From positions 156,033 through 220,032 of the forward strand of contig JADJSS010000008.1 in NCBI GenBank assembly GCA_016711605.1: a DNA stretch of 64,000 nucleotides. The letters are read 5' to 3'. Positions 53,422-63,908 of the stretch are shown here, piece after piece. Under the pieces are notes generated by a model. That model was not told where the DNA came from. It made no database searches and saw only the letters and a list, made by a program, of their open reading frames with translations. Made by a program: the position numbers and the translations under genes. The first letter of the stretch is position 1. Each line of letters begins with the position of its first letter. This DNA is from Saprospirales bacterium. Lineage in GTDB: Bacteria; Bacteroidota; Bacteroidia; Chitinophagales; JADIYW01.

Positions 53422-54513
53422 ATGAAATTCACACAACAACAAATATTAGACGCTTTATCGCAAGTAGAAGATCCAGACTTTAAAAAAGATTTGGTAACGC
53501 TAAATATGATAAAAGATTTATCTTTTACAGATGATGAAATTAAATTCACCATTGAACTCACTACACCAGCTTGTCCGCTCAAAGAACAACTCGAAAACGA
53601 TTGCAGAAATGCTATTGCTCAACTAATTTCTAATGAAGTAAAAGTATTTATTGATTTTACTTCTCGTGTTACCACATTACGCGATATTAAATCAGATATT
53701 TTACCAACCGTAAAAAACATCATCACTGTTTCATCAGGAAAAGGTGGTGTTGGAAAATCAACTGTTGCAGTAAATTTAGCATTAGCATTATTACGCACAG
53801 GTGCAAAAGTTGGTTTAATTGATGCTGATATTTATGGACCGTCGATTCCAACCATGTTAGGTTTGCAAAGCGCACGACCAACCATTCAAAAAGTAGATGA
53901 TAAGAACAAAATTGTTCCTGTTGACTACCTTGGAATGCAAGTAATGTCAATCGGTTTTTTAATCCAAGACAAACAACCTGTTGCTTGGCGCGGACCAATG
54001 GCAACCTCAGCTTTACGACAAATTATTACAGATGTACTTTGGGAAGAACTAGATTATTTAGTACTGGATTTGCCACCAGGAACTGGAGACATACATTTAA
54101 CATTAGCATCTTTAGTACCTGTTACAGGTGCAATTATTGTTACCACACCACAAGAAGTTGCTTTAGCTGATGCACGAAAAGCCATCGCATTTTACCAATT
54201 AGAATCAATTAATATCAGAACATTAGGTGTTATTGAAAACATGTCGTATTTCACACCACCAGAATTGCCAGACAAAAAATATTATATTTTCGGAAAAGGT
54301 GGTGGACGCTTATTGGCTCAACAATTTGATGTGCCTTTTTTAGGTGAATTGCCAATAGAACAGGATGTTCGTGAAGGTGGTGACTTAGGCAAACCAATTG
54401 CATTACAAACTGCAACAGCTGCAGCAAAAGCATTTGAATTATTAGCTCAAAATGTGGCTCAACAAATTGCTATCATAAATTCAAAAACAACAATTGATGA
54501 AGTAAATTCGTAA
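53422..54513 (+). CDS. apbC: Mrp/ApbC iron-sulfur carrier ATPase
   Basis: 363 residues: N-terminal MIP18/DUF59 domain (1-95) and P-loop NTPase with SSGKGGVGKSTVAVNLA, DADIYGPSIPTMLG and DLPPGTGDIHLTL. The C-x-x-C usually near the C-terminal third is not evident (NMSYFTPPELPDKKYYIFG in its place). Forms an operon with the NifU-domain gene. Confidence 0.92.
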   Translation: MKFTQQQILDALSQVEDPDFKKDLVTLNMIKDLSFTDDEIKFTIELTTPACPLKEQLENDCRNAIAQLISNEVKVFIDFTSRVTTLRDIKSDILPTVKNIITVSSGKGGVGKSTVAVNLALALLRTGAKVGLIDADIYGPSIPTMLGLQSARPTIQKVDDKNKIVPVDYLGMQVMSIGFLIQDKQPVAWRGPMATSALRQIITDVLWEELDYLVLDLPPGTGDIHLTLASLVPVTGAIIVTTPQEVALADARKAIAFYQLESINIRTLGVIENMSYFTPPELPDKKYYIFGKGGGRLLAQQFDVPFLGELPIEQDVREGGDLGKPIALQTATAAAKAFELLAQNVAQQIAIINSKTTIDEVNS

Positions 54514-54523
54514 CTTTATACAA

Positions 54524-54772
54524 ATGACAGAAACTATAGATAAAACAGATTTAAAAGAAAGAGTGGAAATTGCGTTAAATAATATTCGACCATTTTTACA
54601 GTCTGATGGTGGTGATATTGAGTTAATTGAAATTACAGATGATTTAATTGCAAAAGTAAAATTAGTAGGTGCTTGTGAATCTTGCAAGATGAGTGCATCA
54701 ACCATGAAGTCAGGTGTGGAAAGTACCATTAAAAATTTTGTTCCGGAAATTAAAGAAGTAGAAGCAGTATAG
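54524..54772 (+). CDS. NifU C-terminal-domain Fe-S scaffold protein
   Basis: 82 residues: RPFLQSDGGDIELIEI and the cluster-binding VGACESCKMSASTMKSGVE (C-x-x-C). Ten bases after apbC; together they build and deliver Fe-S clusters. Confidence 0.93.
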   Translation: MTETIDKTDLKERVEIALNNIRPFLQSDGGDIELIEITDDLIAKVKLVGACESCKMSASTMKSGVESTIKNFVPEIKEVEAV

Positions 54773-54849
54773 AAAGTTTGCAGTTTGCAAACTGTAAAAA
54801 TCAATAATCAATAATAGAATTACAAACTCATTAATTGACAACTGCAACC

Positions 54850-55662
54850 ATGACACGCAAGCAACTCATACAACAAATCAAAAAAAAGAAATCGTATTTA
54901 TGTGTTGGACTAGATACCGATATTTCTAAAATTCCGCAGCATCTTCTAAAATATAAAAATCCAATCTTAGAGTTTAATAAACAAATTATTGATGCTACGC
55001 ACGATATATGTGTTGCGTATAAACCAAACATTGCTTTCTATGAAATGTATGGTGCAAAAGGTTGGGAAACGCTAGAAAAAACGGTCAACCATATTCCTGA
55101 AACTATTTTTAAAATTGCTGATGCCAAACGTGGAGACATCGGCAACACATCCAACATGTATGCAAAAGCATTTTTAGAAAACATGAATTTTGATTCGATT
55201 ACGATTGCTCCGTATATGGGTGAAGATTCTATCAAACCATTTTTAGAAATTAAAAACAAATGGGTTATTATTTTGGGTTTAACTTCCAACAAAGGTGCTC
55301 AAGATTTTCAATTTTTAAAAACGAATAAAAAACCACTTTTCCAAAACGTAATTGAAAAATGCATGCAATATGGAACATCAGAAAACACGATGTTTGTAAT
55401 TGGTGCAACAAAAGAAGAATATTTTGAAGACATCAGAAAGTTTTGTCCAGACCATTTTTTCTTAGTACCTGGTGTTGGTGCACAAGGTGGCGACTTACAA
55501 AAATTATCTAAGTTTGGAATGAACAAAGATTGCGGTTTATTAGTGAATGCAACACGTAGTATTATCTACGCTTCCAACGGAAAAGACTTTGCAGAAAAAG
55601 CACGCGAAGAAGCAATACGCATGCAAAAAGAAATGTCAATACTTTTAAAGAACAATAAATGA
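54850..55662 (+). CDS. pyrF: orotidine 5'-phosphate decarboxylase (type 2)
   Basis: 270 residues from MTRKQLIQQI (an upstream TTG adds five codons). LCVGLDTDISKIP, the catalytic DAKRGDIGNT, and VPGVGAQGGDLQKL identify the pyrimidine enzyme. Length fits the long type 2 form. Confidence 0.95.
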   Translation: MTRKQLIQQIKKKKSYLCVGLDTDISKIPQHLLKYKNPILEFNKQIIDATHDICVAYKPNIAFYEMYGAKGWETLEKTVNHIPETIFKIADAKRGDIGNTSNMYAKAFLENMNFDSITIAPYMGEDSIKPFLEIKNKWVIILGLTSNKGAQDFQFLKTNKKPLFQNVIEKCMQYGTSENTMFVIGATKEEYFEDIRKFCPDHFFLVPGVGAQGGDLQKLSKFGMNKDCGLLVNATRSIIYASNGKDFAEKAREEAIRMQKEMSILLKNNK

Positions 55663-55789
55663 TTTTATTGACATTCTATTTGCACCAAAAAAATTAACAG
55701 ATACAAATAAAATGTCAATACTTTTAAAAGAAAACAATAAATAAATCCTTTGCTTCTTTTCATTCTTTGCGTGAAATAAAAACAACAAC

Positions 55790-56822
55790 ATGCAATTATC
55801 CAACCAAGAAAATGAATATTACAATCGTCAACTTATCTTAGATAATTTTGGATTAGATGCACAATTAAAATTAAAACAAGCACGAATTTTAGTCGTTGGT
55901 GCTGGTGGTTTAGGTTGTCCTGTTTTACAATATTTATCGGCTGCTGGTATTGGAAATATTGGCATTTTGGATGGCGATGTTGTTTCTATTTCAAATCTAC
56001 ATCGACAAATTTTATTTTCTATAAATGATATTGGTAAGAAAAAAGCAATCGTTGCAAAAGAGAAACTAATTGCACAAAATCCTAATATTTCTATTGAAAG
56101 TTTTGCAGAAAATATTACAGTAAATAATGCTATCGAATTAATTCAGCAATATGATATTATTGCTGATTGTACAGATAATTTTGCTGCACGATATTTAATT
56201 AATGACGCTTGCGTACTTACAAAAAAACCTTTTGTTAGTGCTGCTATTTTGAAATTTGAAGGGCAACTTTCTGTTTTCAATTATCAAACAAAAATAAACT
56301 ACAGAGACGTTTTTCCGGAACCACCAACTACGATACAGAACTGCGCAGAAGCTGGTGTAATTGGTGTTTTGTGCGGAATTATTGGAAGCATGCAAGCCAA
56401 CGAAATCATAAAAATGATTACAAACATTGGCGACAATATGGAAGGCAAATTAGTTTGCTATGATGCATTATCCAATAAAATACAATCCTACAAAATAAAA
56501 CCTTCAACTATTGAAATTAAAAAACTGCAAGACAATTATGAGTTTGCGTGTGAAACAAAATCGACTCAAATAAAAGAAATTTCTGTTCAGGAATTAAAAA
56601 ATAAAATTGAAAAAAAAGATGATTTTCAACTGATTGATGTTCGTGAAATACAATAATTTTAGAAAACCAACATAAAATATCAAAAACAAAACAAGTTATT
56701 GTCCACTGTAAAAGTGGTGTTCGTAGCGCAAAAGCAATTGAACAATTACAACAAAATGGTTTTAGTAATTTGTATAATTTAAAAGGCGGAATGGATGCAT
56801 ATTATACTATCGTGCCACGATA
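55790..56822 (+). CDS. moeB: ThiF/MoeB-type adenylyltransferase with a broken rhodanese tail
   Basis: E1-like protein that adenylates a ubiquitin-fold sulfur carrier: ILVVGAGGLGCPVLQYLSAAG (ATP), DGDVVSISNLHRQ, ADCTDNFAARYLIND. The frame stops at 56656 after QLIDVREIQ, the start of a rhodanese domain. The rest of the rhodanese (VIVHCKSGVRSAKAIEQLQ with the active Cys, NLYNLKGGMDAYY) follows in another frame to 56822, with about 25 residues apparently deleted at the joint. The adenylating domain itself is complete; note it lacks the usual C-x-x-C zinc pair. Confidence 0.85.
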
Positions 56823-56860
56823 ATCGAGGCACCACAGAGCGACAATCTCAGCACGATTAG

Positions 56861-56891
56861 TTGAAGAAGTTGCCATAAAATACTATCTTTG
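56861..56891 (+). promoter_or_regulatory. promoter of the AbiEii-like pair
   Basis: TTG at 56861 and TATCTTTG at 56884-56891, 20 bases apart. The start codon follows only four bases later, so the transcript should be leaderless. Confidence 0.7.
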
Positions 56892-56895
56892 TACT

Positions 56896-57198
56896 ATGTC
56901 AGCAAAACCAAAACCTATATTTCACAAGCGTATTTTTTGGGACGTAAATTTCGAAAATTTAGATTACGAAAACAAAGCTAATTTTATTATTGAACGAGTA
57001 TTTGAACGTGGCGATGTAGAAGATATTCGTAATTGCAGAAGATATTATGGCGATGAAAAGATAAGCAATGCACTTACAAAAGCAAAATGGTTAAATTTAC
57101 AAACCATCTATTTGGCGAGTGCAGTTTTATCTAACAACTTAACAGATTATAAATGTTATATACAAGCACTGTCGAACCCAACACACTGGTTGTTCTAA
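56896..57198 (+). CDS. DUF6922-like antitoxin partner
   Basis: 100 residues: FHKRIFWDVNFENLDYENKANFIIERVFERGDVEDIRNCRRYYG is typical of small proteins encoded directly before AbiEii-like toxins in Bacteroidota. It overlaps the next gene by 46 bases. Confidence 0.75.
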   Translation: MSAKPKPIFHKRIFWDVNFENLDYENKANFIIERVFERGDVEDIRNCRRYYGDEKISNALTKAKWLNLQTIYLASAVLSNNLTDYKCYIQALSNPTHWLF

Positions 57199-57779
57199 AA
57201 CAATTAATGTTAATTCCAGAATTGCAAGATTTTTATCTTGTTGGTGGAACATGCTTGTCATTAAGATATGGACACAGAATTTCAATTGATTTAGATTTAT
57301 TTTCTACAAAAGATTTTGAATGCCAAAAAATAATTTCAGTTTTAGAAAAAAAATTTCAAACATTTCAATATCGAAATGCAAATAATCCAATTGGCGTTTT
57401 TGGATTTATTGGCGATATAAAAATTGACTTAGTAAAACATCATCATTTTAAGAAAATAGACGATATTATTATTGAAGATGAGATTAGAATGTTTAGCGAC
57501 AAAGATATTATTGCTATGAAAATTTTTGCGCTATTGAAACGTGCACAAAAGAAAGATTTTTGGGATGTTGCAGAATTATTACAACATTATTCTGTTCAAG
57601 ATTTCATCGATTTTTACAATGAAAAATATCCAAATCAAATGTTATTGATTTCAATACCTCATGCGCTTACCTATTTTGAAGATGCCAATGAAAGTGAAGA
57701 TCCAATTAGTTTAAAAGGACAAACTTGGGAAAGTGTGCAAACCATCATCAAACAAAAAGTGAGTGAATATTTATCCTAA
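57153..57779 (+). CDS. AbiEii/AbiGii-type nucleotidyltransferase toxin
   Basis: 208 residues. FYLVGGTCLSLRYGHRISIDLDLFST gives the G-G-T-x9-R-x-S-x-D-x-D motif of the AbiEii nucleotidyltransferases; the later IKIDLVKH supplies the third Asp and KDIIAMKIFALLKRAQKKDFWDVAEL is characteristic. Some relatives modify tRNA 3' ends (established for MenT/AbiEii toxins). The first ten residues may be untranslated. Confidence 0.88.
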   Translation: MLYTSTVEPNTLVVLKQLMLIPELQDFYLVGGTCLSLRYGHRISIDLDLFSTKDFECQKIISVLEKKFQTFQYRNANNPIGVFGFIGDIKIDLVKHHHFKKIDDIIIEDEIRMFSDKDIIAMKIFALLKRAQKKDFWDVAELLQHYSVQDFIDFYNEKYPNQMLLISIPHALTYFEDANESEDPISLKGQTWESVQTIIKQKVSEYLS

Positions 57780-57826
57780 TTTTATCATTCCATATTTAAT
57801 TAATTATCTTTACAAAAAATAAAAAA

Positions 57827-58285
57827 ATGGCATTACCAAACATTTATAACCAATCTGTTGCACAAGATTTAATCAACAGAATAAACAACCTAACACCAGA
57901 AACACCAGCAAATTGGGGAAAAATGAACGTTTCACAAATGTTGTCGCATAGCAATATTACATACGAATATGTATTTGATGAACGAAACGATCATCCAAAT
58001 TTTTTAATGAAGTTTATTTTAAAAATGTTTATTAAAAGTAAAGTAGTAAGCGAAACTCCATATCCACAAAATGGACCAACTGCACCAGCTTTTATTATTA
58101 AAGATTCAAAAGATTTTTCAACAGAAAAAACACGTTTAATAAATTATATTAATGATGTAGTAAAAAAAGGTGCCTCTTTTTTTGAAGGAAAAGAATCATC
58201 TTCATTTGGTGTTTTAACATCCATTGAATGGAATAACATGATGTATAAACACTTAGATCATCATTTGAAACAATTTGGTGTTTAA
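57827..58285 (+). CDS. DUF1569/DinB-like four-helix protein
   Basis: 152 residues with NWGKMNVSQMLSHSNITYEYVF and a final MMYKHLDHHLKQFGV: the spaced His residues are the metal ligands of the DinB-like DUF1569 family. Enzymatic role unknown. Confidence 0.8.
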   Translation: MALPNIYNQSVAQDLINRINNLTPETPANWGKMNVSQMLSHSNITYEYVFDERNDHPNFLMKFILKMFIKSKVVSETPYPQNGPTAPAFIIKDSKDFSTEKTRLINYINDVVKKGASFFEGKESSSFGVLTSIEWNNMMYKHLDHHLKQFGV

Positions 58286-58344
58286 CACATTTTCAATTAG
58301 TTTCAATTAGTATTATTGAGTATTTCGTTTTATGAAATACTAAT

Positions 58345-58914
58345 TTAATTTTGCATCTTTTGTTTTGATGTGATATTTGCAACAATTGCATTGGTACAAA
58401 ATAATTTCAAATCAGTAAAATTATTTGACAATACCGTTTTCTTTGGCACAATTAAATTGCCATTTTTATTAAAAACAAAATAAACAAACTCATCTTCTAT
58501 TTGATAAGCTGAAATATCATGAAGATCGTAGTTTGTAATTTCGTCGTCTATATTTAATTTTAAATAATGTTCATCATTTGAACTTAAGACAACTGATTTA
58601 TAGGATAAAAGTTCTTTGTAATATTCTTCTGAATAATTCCAACTAAACGTTTTAAATGATTTTTTCATTTTAAGATATTTAGCAACTCTGTTTATTGTAT
58701 AAACCAAAATAAATATTGCTTTCAGAATATAAATAGCAAATAAAATGGAATTTAGATTGACAAAACCAAATGGGAAAAAGAGTATTAGAACCAACAATGG
58801 AATCTCTTTTAGAATTTGATTGAATTCTGCTTTTGATTCATCATACAGTTCTTTTCCAAGATTGTAAAACAACTCTTCAAAATATTCGCGTTTACAATCT
58901 AATTGAAATTCCAA
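58345..58914 (-). CDS. YcxB-like membrane protein of unknown function
   Basis: 189 residues: two adjacent membrane spans (about 38-78) and a C-terminal soluble strand-rich domain (LKLNIDDEITNYDLHDISAYQIEDEFVYFVFNKNGNLIVPKK), as in the YcxB-like group. Function unknown. Confidence 0.65.
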   Translation of the reverse strand: MEFQLDCKREYFEELFYNLGKELYDESKAEFNQILKEIPLLVLILFFPFGFVNLNSILFAIYILKAIFILVYTINRVAKYLKMKKSFKTFSWNYSEEYYKELLSYKSVVLSSNDEHYLKLNIDDEITNYDLHDISAYQIEDEFVYFVFNKNGNLIVPKKTVLSNNFTDLKLFCTNAIVANITSKQKMQN

Positions 58915-59003
58915 CAGAGAAAATTATTTTATATTACGATAAAAAAAATAGCAATACAAACACAAACAATCTTACGGCTCACGACTTTCCACTTACAACT
59001 CTT

Positions 59004-60145
59004 CTACACATGCATCGCTCTATTTTCGGTAGCAGCTAAACAAGCTTCTTTCATAGCTTCTGTGTAGGTTGGATGTGCGTGGCTCATACGTGCAATATCT
59101 TCGGCACTGGCTCGGTATTCCATCGCAACTACAGCTTCGGCAATCATGTCTGCAGCTCGTGCGCCAATCATGTGAACGCCTAAAATTTCATCAGTTGTTG
59201 CATCAGCCAATACTTTCACCAAACCATCAATATCCATACTTGCACGCGCTCTACCTAAGGCACGCATTGGAAACGAACCAACTTTGTACGCAATATTTTT
59301 TTCTTTCAGTTGATTTTCCGTTTGTCCAACCGAAGCCACTTCTGGCCAAGTATACACCACACCAGGAATTAAGTTATAGTTGATATGCGGTTTTTGTCCA
59401 GCAATAATTTCAGCTACCAACACACCTTCTTCTTCTGCTTTGTGCGCCAACATCGCGCCGCGAATAACATCGCCAATTGCATAAATGTTTGGCTGCGAAG
59501 TTTGCAAATGCTCGTTCACTTCAATTTGTCCGCGCTGATTTGGCGTGATACCAATATTTTCTAGTGCTAATCCATCTGTATAAGCACGTCTTCCAATTGC
59601 TACCAAACAATAATCGGCATCGAGTTTTAGTTCTTTTTCTGTTTTATCTAAAGCCGTTACGGTAACACTTTCACCATTATTTACTGCACCAGTTACTTTG
59701 TGCGACAAGTAAAACTTCATACCTAATTTTTTCAAGGTGCGTTGCAATTCTTTGCCTAAATCATCATCCATTGTTGGAATAATTTTATCCATAAATTCAA
59801 TAACAGAAACCTGCGTTCCTAAGCGTTGATACACTGAACCTAATTCCAAACCTATTACGCCACCACCAATGATTACCATGCTTTTCGGCAATTCAGGCAA
59901 TGATAATGCTTCTGTTGATGTGATGATTCTTTTTTTATCGATTGGTAAAAATGGCAACGCTGTTGGCTTAGAACCTGTAGCGATTATCGCGTATTTTGTT
60001 TCGATTTGTTCTACACTTTCATCTGCTTTTTTGATTGCAATAGTTGTTGCATTCACAAATGAACCAACTCCATTATACACTGCAATTTTATTTTTTTCAT
60101 TAAATAATCGATGCCTGTTTTGTCATGAGAAAAGTATTAAGTTCT
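59004..60145 (-). pseudogene. lpd: dihydrolipoamide dehydrogenase, 5' truncated
   Basis: The frame 59004-60080 (358 codons) starts mid-protein at VYNGVGSFVNATTIAI and runs through the NAD domain (MVIIGGGVIGLELGSVYQRLG) and dimer domain with the catalytic HAHPTYTEA. The FAD-binding start and the redox disulfide (GGTCLNVGC type), about 110 residues, are missing. A further piece (TGIDYLMKK) lies upstream in another frame, separated by an A7 run, and then filler begins at about 60125. So it has lost both FAD and redox centre. Confidence 0.85.
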
Positions 60146-60232
60146 AAGTAGTAAGTAATTAGTATTTTATCTTACAAAAATAAGGTAAAAAATACGCAAT
60201 TAGAAATCAGATTTTATGAGATCTAACTAAAA

Positions 60233-61663
60233 TCACACGTTCATTTTTTCTTTCATCCATAAATAAGGTGCGTAGTTTAACAATATCGGCACATTTGCAT
60301 TTAAAATATTGGTATTGGCAATTTGAATTTCATTTATTGCTTTTGTAGATAATTTCTTTTTACCATTATTCGATAAAAGATGTTTAATGCAAACGAAAAA
60401 ATAATCAGCGACTAACCCAAAATGTGTGTCAATTTCTTTCATTAATTTAGAACGTTGTAGGTTTTGAATTTCCGTAAAAGCAAAATCAATTTGTTCATCT
60501 TGAATAAAATAAATACAATAAAATAAGCGATAAAAAATACGTTCAAACGGTTGTAATAGTTCAAAATCAATAGCAAATAATTTTTTTAATTTTTTAGCAT
60601 CCTTTAAATAAAAAGCAATAACCATTTCTTGCGTTCTAAACTGTGGTGTTTGTTTAATGCTATCGCCAAAAATAGCTGCTGATTTATTTAGCTGTATTTC
60701 TGCTTCATTATATTTTGTTAGTTTGTTTAAGTTAGTAATAAAATTCAAAGAAATACCGACGTTTTGATACAAAACAGATTCATTGACTGTTGTAAACAAG
60801 ATATGAAAATAATAATCTGATTTTTAAAATCCAACCGAATAGAGCAAATGGTTGCTAAATTGCTTAGAGTAAAACAAACTTCTGTTTGTATATCTTTAAA
60901 TTCTGCTGGAATTTTTTGTAATAGAGTATAAACATTTTCCCATTGTTCTATAGTTGAAGTGTCAAAATTAGTGTATGCATTTGCATAAGCAATGTAATAA
61001 TCGCTTAATATATTTTGATGTTTTTGTATCAATTACTAAACTTGTGTATTCAAAAAAATTGATGTTCGTTTTATTGTGTATTTGTTTTTGCTGTAATAAA
61101 ACATGCGATTTCATTAAATCAAATCTTGATTGTTGAATCGTAATAAATTGATGCAATTTATTTTCAAAAACAATAAATTTTCTTCTAATAGCTTTGCTCG
61201 TTCCAGATAATTCAGGCGTATTGATTCGAATAAAATCTGCATAATAAAAACTATATTCTATACAATCATTTTGCTCAAATTGATTGTTCTTTATTGTTTG
61301 ATATTCTTTTAAAGAGTTATAAATTGATCTGTGATTTTAAATCTTTATAAAAATCTAAGTATTTTATCTTCAATTTCTTTTAAGTACTTTTTCCCAGAAA
61401 ATTCTATATAATATTCTTCGATTTTATCTTTCAAAATTTTCAATTCATTTCGTAATAAGTAATCATTTTCTTTAGTCCATTTTTTTAAATAATTTAAAAA
61501 AATCCTCGTCTCTATTTATTTCCGAGTCATCTTTTTTCTTCTTACTGTTTGATATAATTGCAGTAATGAAGAACGTTTATTTTCTTTAAACGATGTTAAA
61601 AGGAACTTATTAAAGTCATCTTTTATACTCAAAACAATTCGAACTGTTAGCAAATCTTTCATT
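60233..61663 (-). pseudogene. multiply frameshifted gene of unknown function (helical/TPR-like)
   Basis: A chain of short minus-strand frames reads like one protein of about 470 residues: MKDLLTVRIVLSIKDDFNKFLL near 61660, WTKENDYLLRNELKILKDKIE near 61450, HQFITIQQSRFDLMKSHVLL near 61150, NILSDYYIAYANAYTNFDT near 61010 and FNKLTKYNEAEIQLNKSA to the stop at 60233. Each joint needs a frame change. The sequence is helical with repeat-like units; no family recognised. Confidence 0.65.
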
Positions 61664-61844
61664 ACAAGAAATTTATGTTATAATATTGATTATCAGCGTA
61701 TTTAAGCAATTTTAAATCAAATTATTTGCTTAAAAGCCATTACAAGATACTACAAATTGATTTTATAGATTAAATTAATTGATGCAATTTTGAATTATCA
61801 ATAAATGCAAATAAAAAAATCGTTTAAAAAATTAAAACCAAACT

Positions 61845-62424
61845 ATGAAAACAATCAAAATCATCACACTTATTGCAATAGTCATTCTTGCTATAAGTTG
61901 TAAAAAAGAAAATGTAAACAATAACACAGTTGACAATCCGAATATTACACATCGAATATTGAACAAAGAAATAATTGCCAAAGCTGATTTAACTGAATTT
62001 TCTCTAATTGATATCGACAATAACGGTGTAGATGATTTTGCTGTTGAACTCTATTTGCAAAATTTTCGGAAAATGTGCGTCTGCTTGGAATACCTAGTGG
62101 CAACGCAAGTTTGGCAACAACAGCAAGCAGCGAAGATCCGTATATTGTTCAAAATTTGGCAGCAAAATCAAAGTTAAATACTACCAAAGACTGGTCGCAA
62201 TTATCATTTCTTTCTATCTATAAGAACTTACCAAGTATTCCATTAGTAGATGTTAGTTATGCAGGCAAAGGTGATGTTGGTTTGGTGTCAATTTCTAATT
62301 TTGATGAAACACTCACTTTGGATGGTTAATCATAAATATTTCTTCTTCACGAAAATATATAATAGTAAAAGAAGTTGCTTATGACATTCGACCAAACGTT
62401 GAAATTTTAGCAGCTGAAAAGTAA
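61845..62424 (+). pseudogene. lipoprotein paralog 1, frameshifted
   Basis: Starts with the lipoprotein signal MKTIKIITLIAIVILAISC followed by FSLIDIDNNGVDDFAVELY (Asp-rich, calcium-site-like). Frame changes near 62066 and about 62330 lead through VRLLGIPSGNASLATTAS to VEILAAEK. First of a tandem family sharing the same leader. Confidence 0.75.
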
Positions 62425-62455
62425 AGCAATTATTAATTCAATCAAAAACAAAACT

Positions 62456-63029
62456 ATGAAAACAACTAAAATCATCACACTTATTGCAATAGTAATACTT
62501 GCTATAAGTTGCAAAAAAAAACAAAACGATGTAAACATCGATGAAAAGACAGTCAACATATCCATAAATGCTGGACTTTCAGGCAAAGACACAGTTATTG
62601 ATATAGATGGTGACGGTTACTATGAATATAATTTATACTCTAACTTTCCTGGTGGAAATAATTCTAATGCACAAATTGGAATTAACAGCTATGCAACTGG
62701 CAATTTTGATTTAGAATTTTCGACAGAAGTTCAAGGTGTAATTAATGAAATTACTAAATTATTTCCAGAGAATAGTGAAATCAATGCGTTTACAGGAACA
62801 TGGAAAGGCAGATGCTATATTTTATTTTATGATGCTGGAAACTGCAAAATTAGGTTTTAATGATGTTGGCGACAAATACATTGGCGTTCGATATAGAAAC
62901 AGAATGATTTCTACAACAGATTATTATTATGGCTGGATGAAAGTGAATGTATCTAATCAACATAATGTTTCAATTAAAGGATTTGCTTTTCAAAACAAAA
63001 AAACAGCCATAAATGCTGGTGCAATTTAA
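62456..63029 (+). pseudogene. lipoprotein paralog 2, frameshifted
   Basis: Same leader (MKTTKIITLIAIVILAISC), then a VIDIDGDGYYEYNLYSNFPGG Asp-rich segment. The frame breaks at about 62802 (TGGAAAGGCAG, one base) and continues as GKADAIFYFMMLETAKLGF to KTAINAGAI. With the base restored it is a full ~190-residue lipoprotein. Confidence 0.8.
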
Positions 63030-63053
63030 TTAATAACCGATAAAAATTAAACT

Positions 63054-63125
63054 ATGAAAACAACAAAAATCATCACACTTATTGCAATGGTTGTACTAGC
63101 CGTAAGTTGCAAAAAGAAACACTAA
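63054..63125 (+). pseudogene. lipoprotein paralog 3, leader only
   Basis: MKTTKIITLIAMVVLAVSC plus four residues and a stop. The DNA of this leader is nearly identical to that of paralogs 1 and 2, but no family-like coding follows in 63126-63570. Confidence 0.7.
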
Positions 63126-63579
63126 AATTAAAATACATCAACAACTGGAAAATTAATCAATAAGATTGGCATGCTTCTGGACAAATCATAAATGACGAAG
63201 ATAAATTGTTTTACTGCAGTATGCATATTACATATCGCTATAGCAACAACGGTGATTTTTTACAACGATAGTGCTTTGGTAAGAGGATAGCCTGTCGCGA
63301 TTAAGTGTTGGACAGTAGAAAAGAAGAGAAATCGGATGACGGAAATGGATTATAACAAATCCAACTACTGCAACACAATATGATTCTTTGCAAATTTAAA
63401 ACCTTAACTGATTCATTACTTATAACAACACAATCTATTATTAATGAACAATAACAATTACAATAGAGAAGAACGATTTATAGTTTTAATTTTTAAGAAA
63501 GAAAATTATTATTAGGATTATAACTATGTTTCAAAAACAAACCAGAGCTGTTAGATTAATAACAAAAATAAATTTTACT
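63126..63579. other. non-coding remnant sequence
   Basis: AT-rich sequence with no frame longer than a few dozen codons and no RNA feature I can support; probably the decayed body of the third lipoprotein paralog. Confidence 0.5.
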
Positions 63580-63908
63580 ATGAAAAATAAATTATCATCC
63601 CTTGTTGCAATGGTTTTGCATTGCACGGTAAGAAAGTTGTAAAAAGAAAGGAAGCAGACAATCCAAAACATCAATCACCGAACGGTTAATTTAGAAATGA
63701 AAGTCAGTTCTTGTAATGCTGAATCCAGAAATGAGCATAGGCATCAATGTGATGACATGCTCGATTTTGAAATAAATTAGATTTATATAAAGATGCTTGA
63801 AGATGATTTTGATTACGAATTAGTGGTTAGACGCATGAAGAATTTGGCAAAGAATTTTTCTTACGCAAGAAATTAATTCCGAAAGAATACAATAAAGTCG
63901 CTCAATAA
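63580..63908 (+). pseudogene. lipoprotein-like paralog 4 remnant
   Basis: A leader-like start (MKNKLSSLVAMVLHC) soon goes out of frame. Further on, DDFDYELVVRR (from 63793) and, in the next frame, GKEFFLRKKLIPKEYNKVAQ (to 63908) read like the end of one small protein. The last ~90 bases of the window hold nothing clear. Confidence 0.5.
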
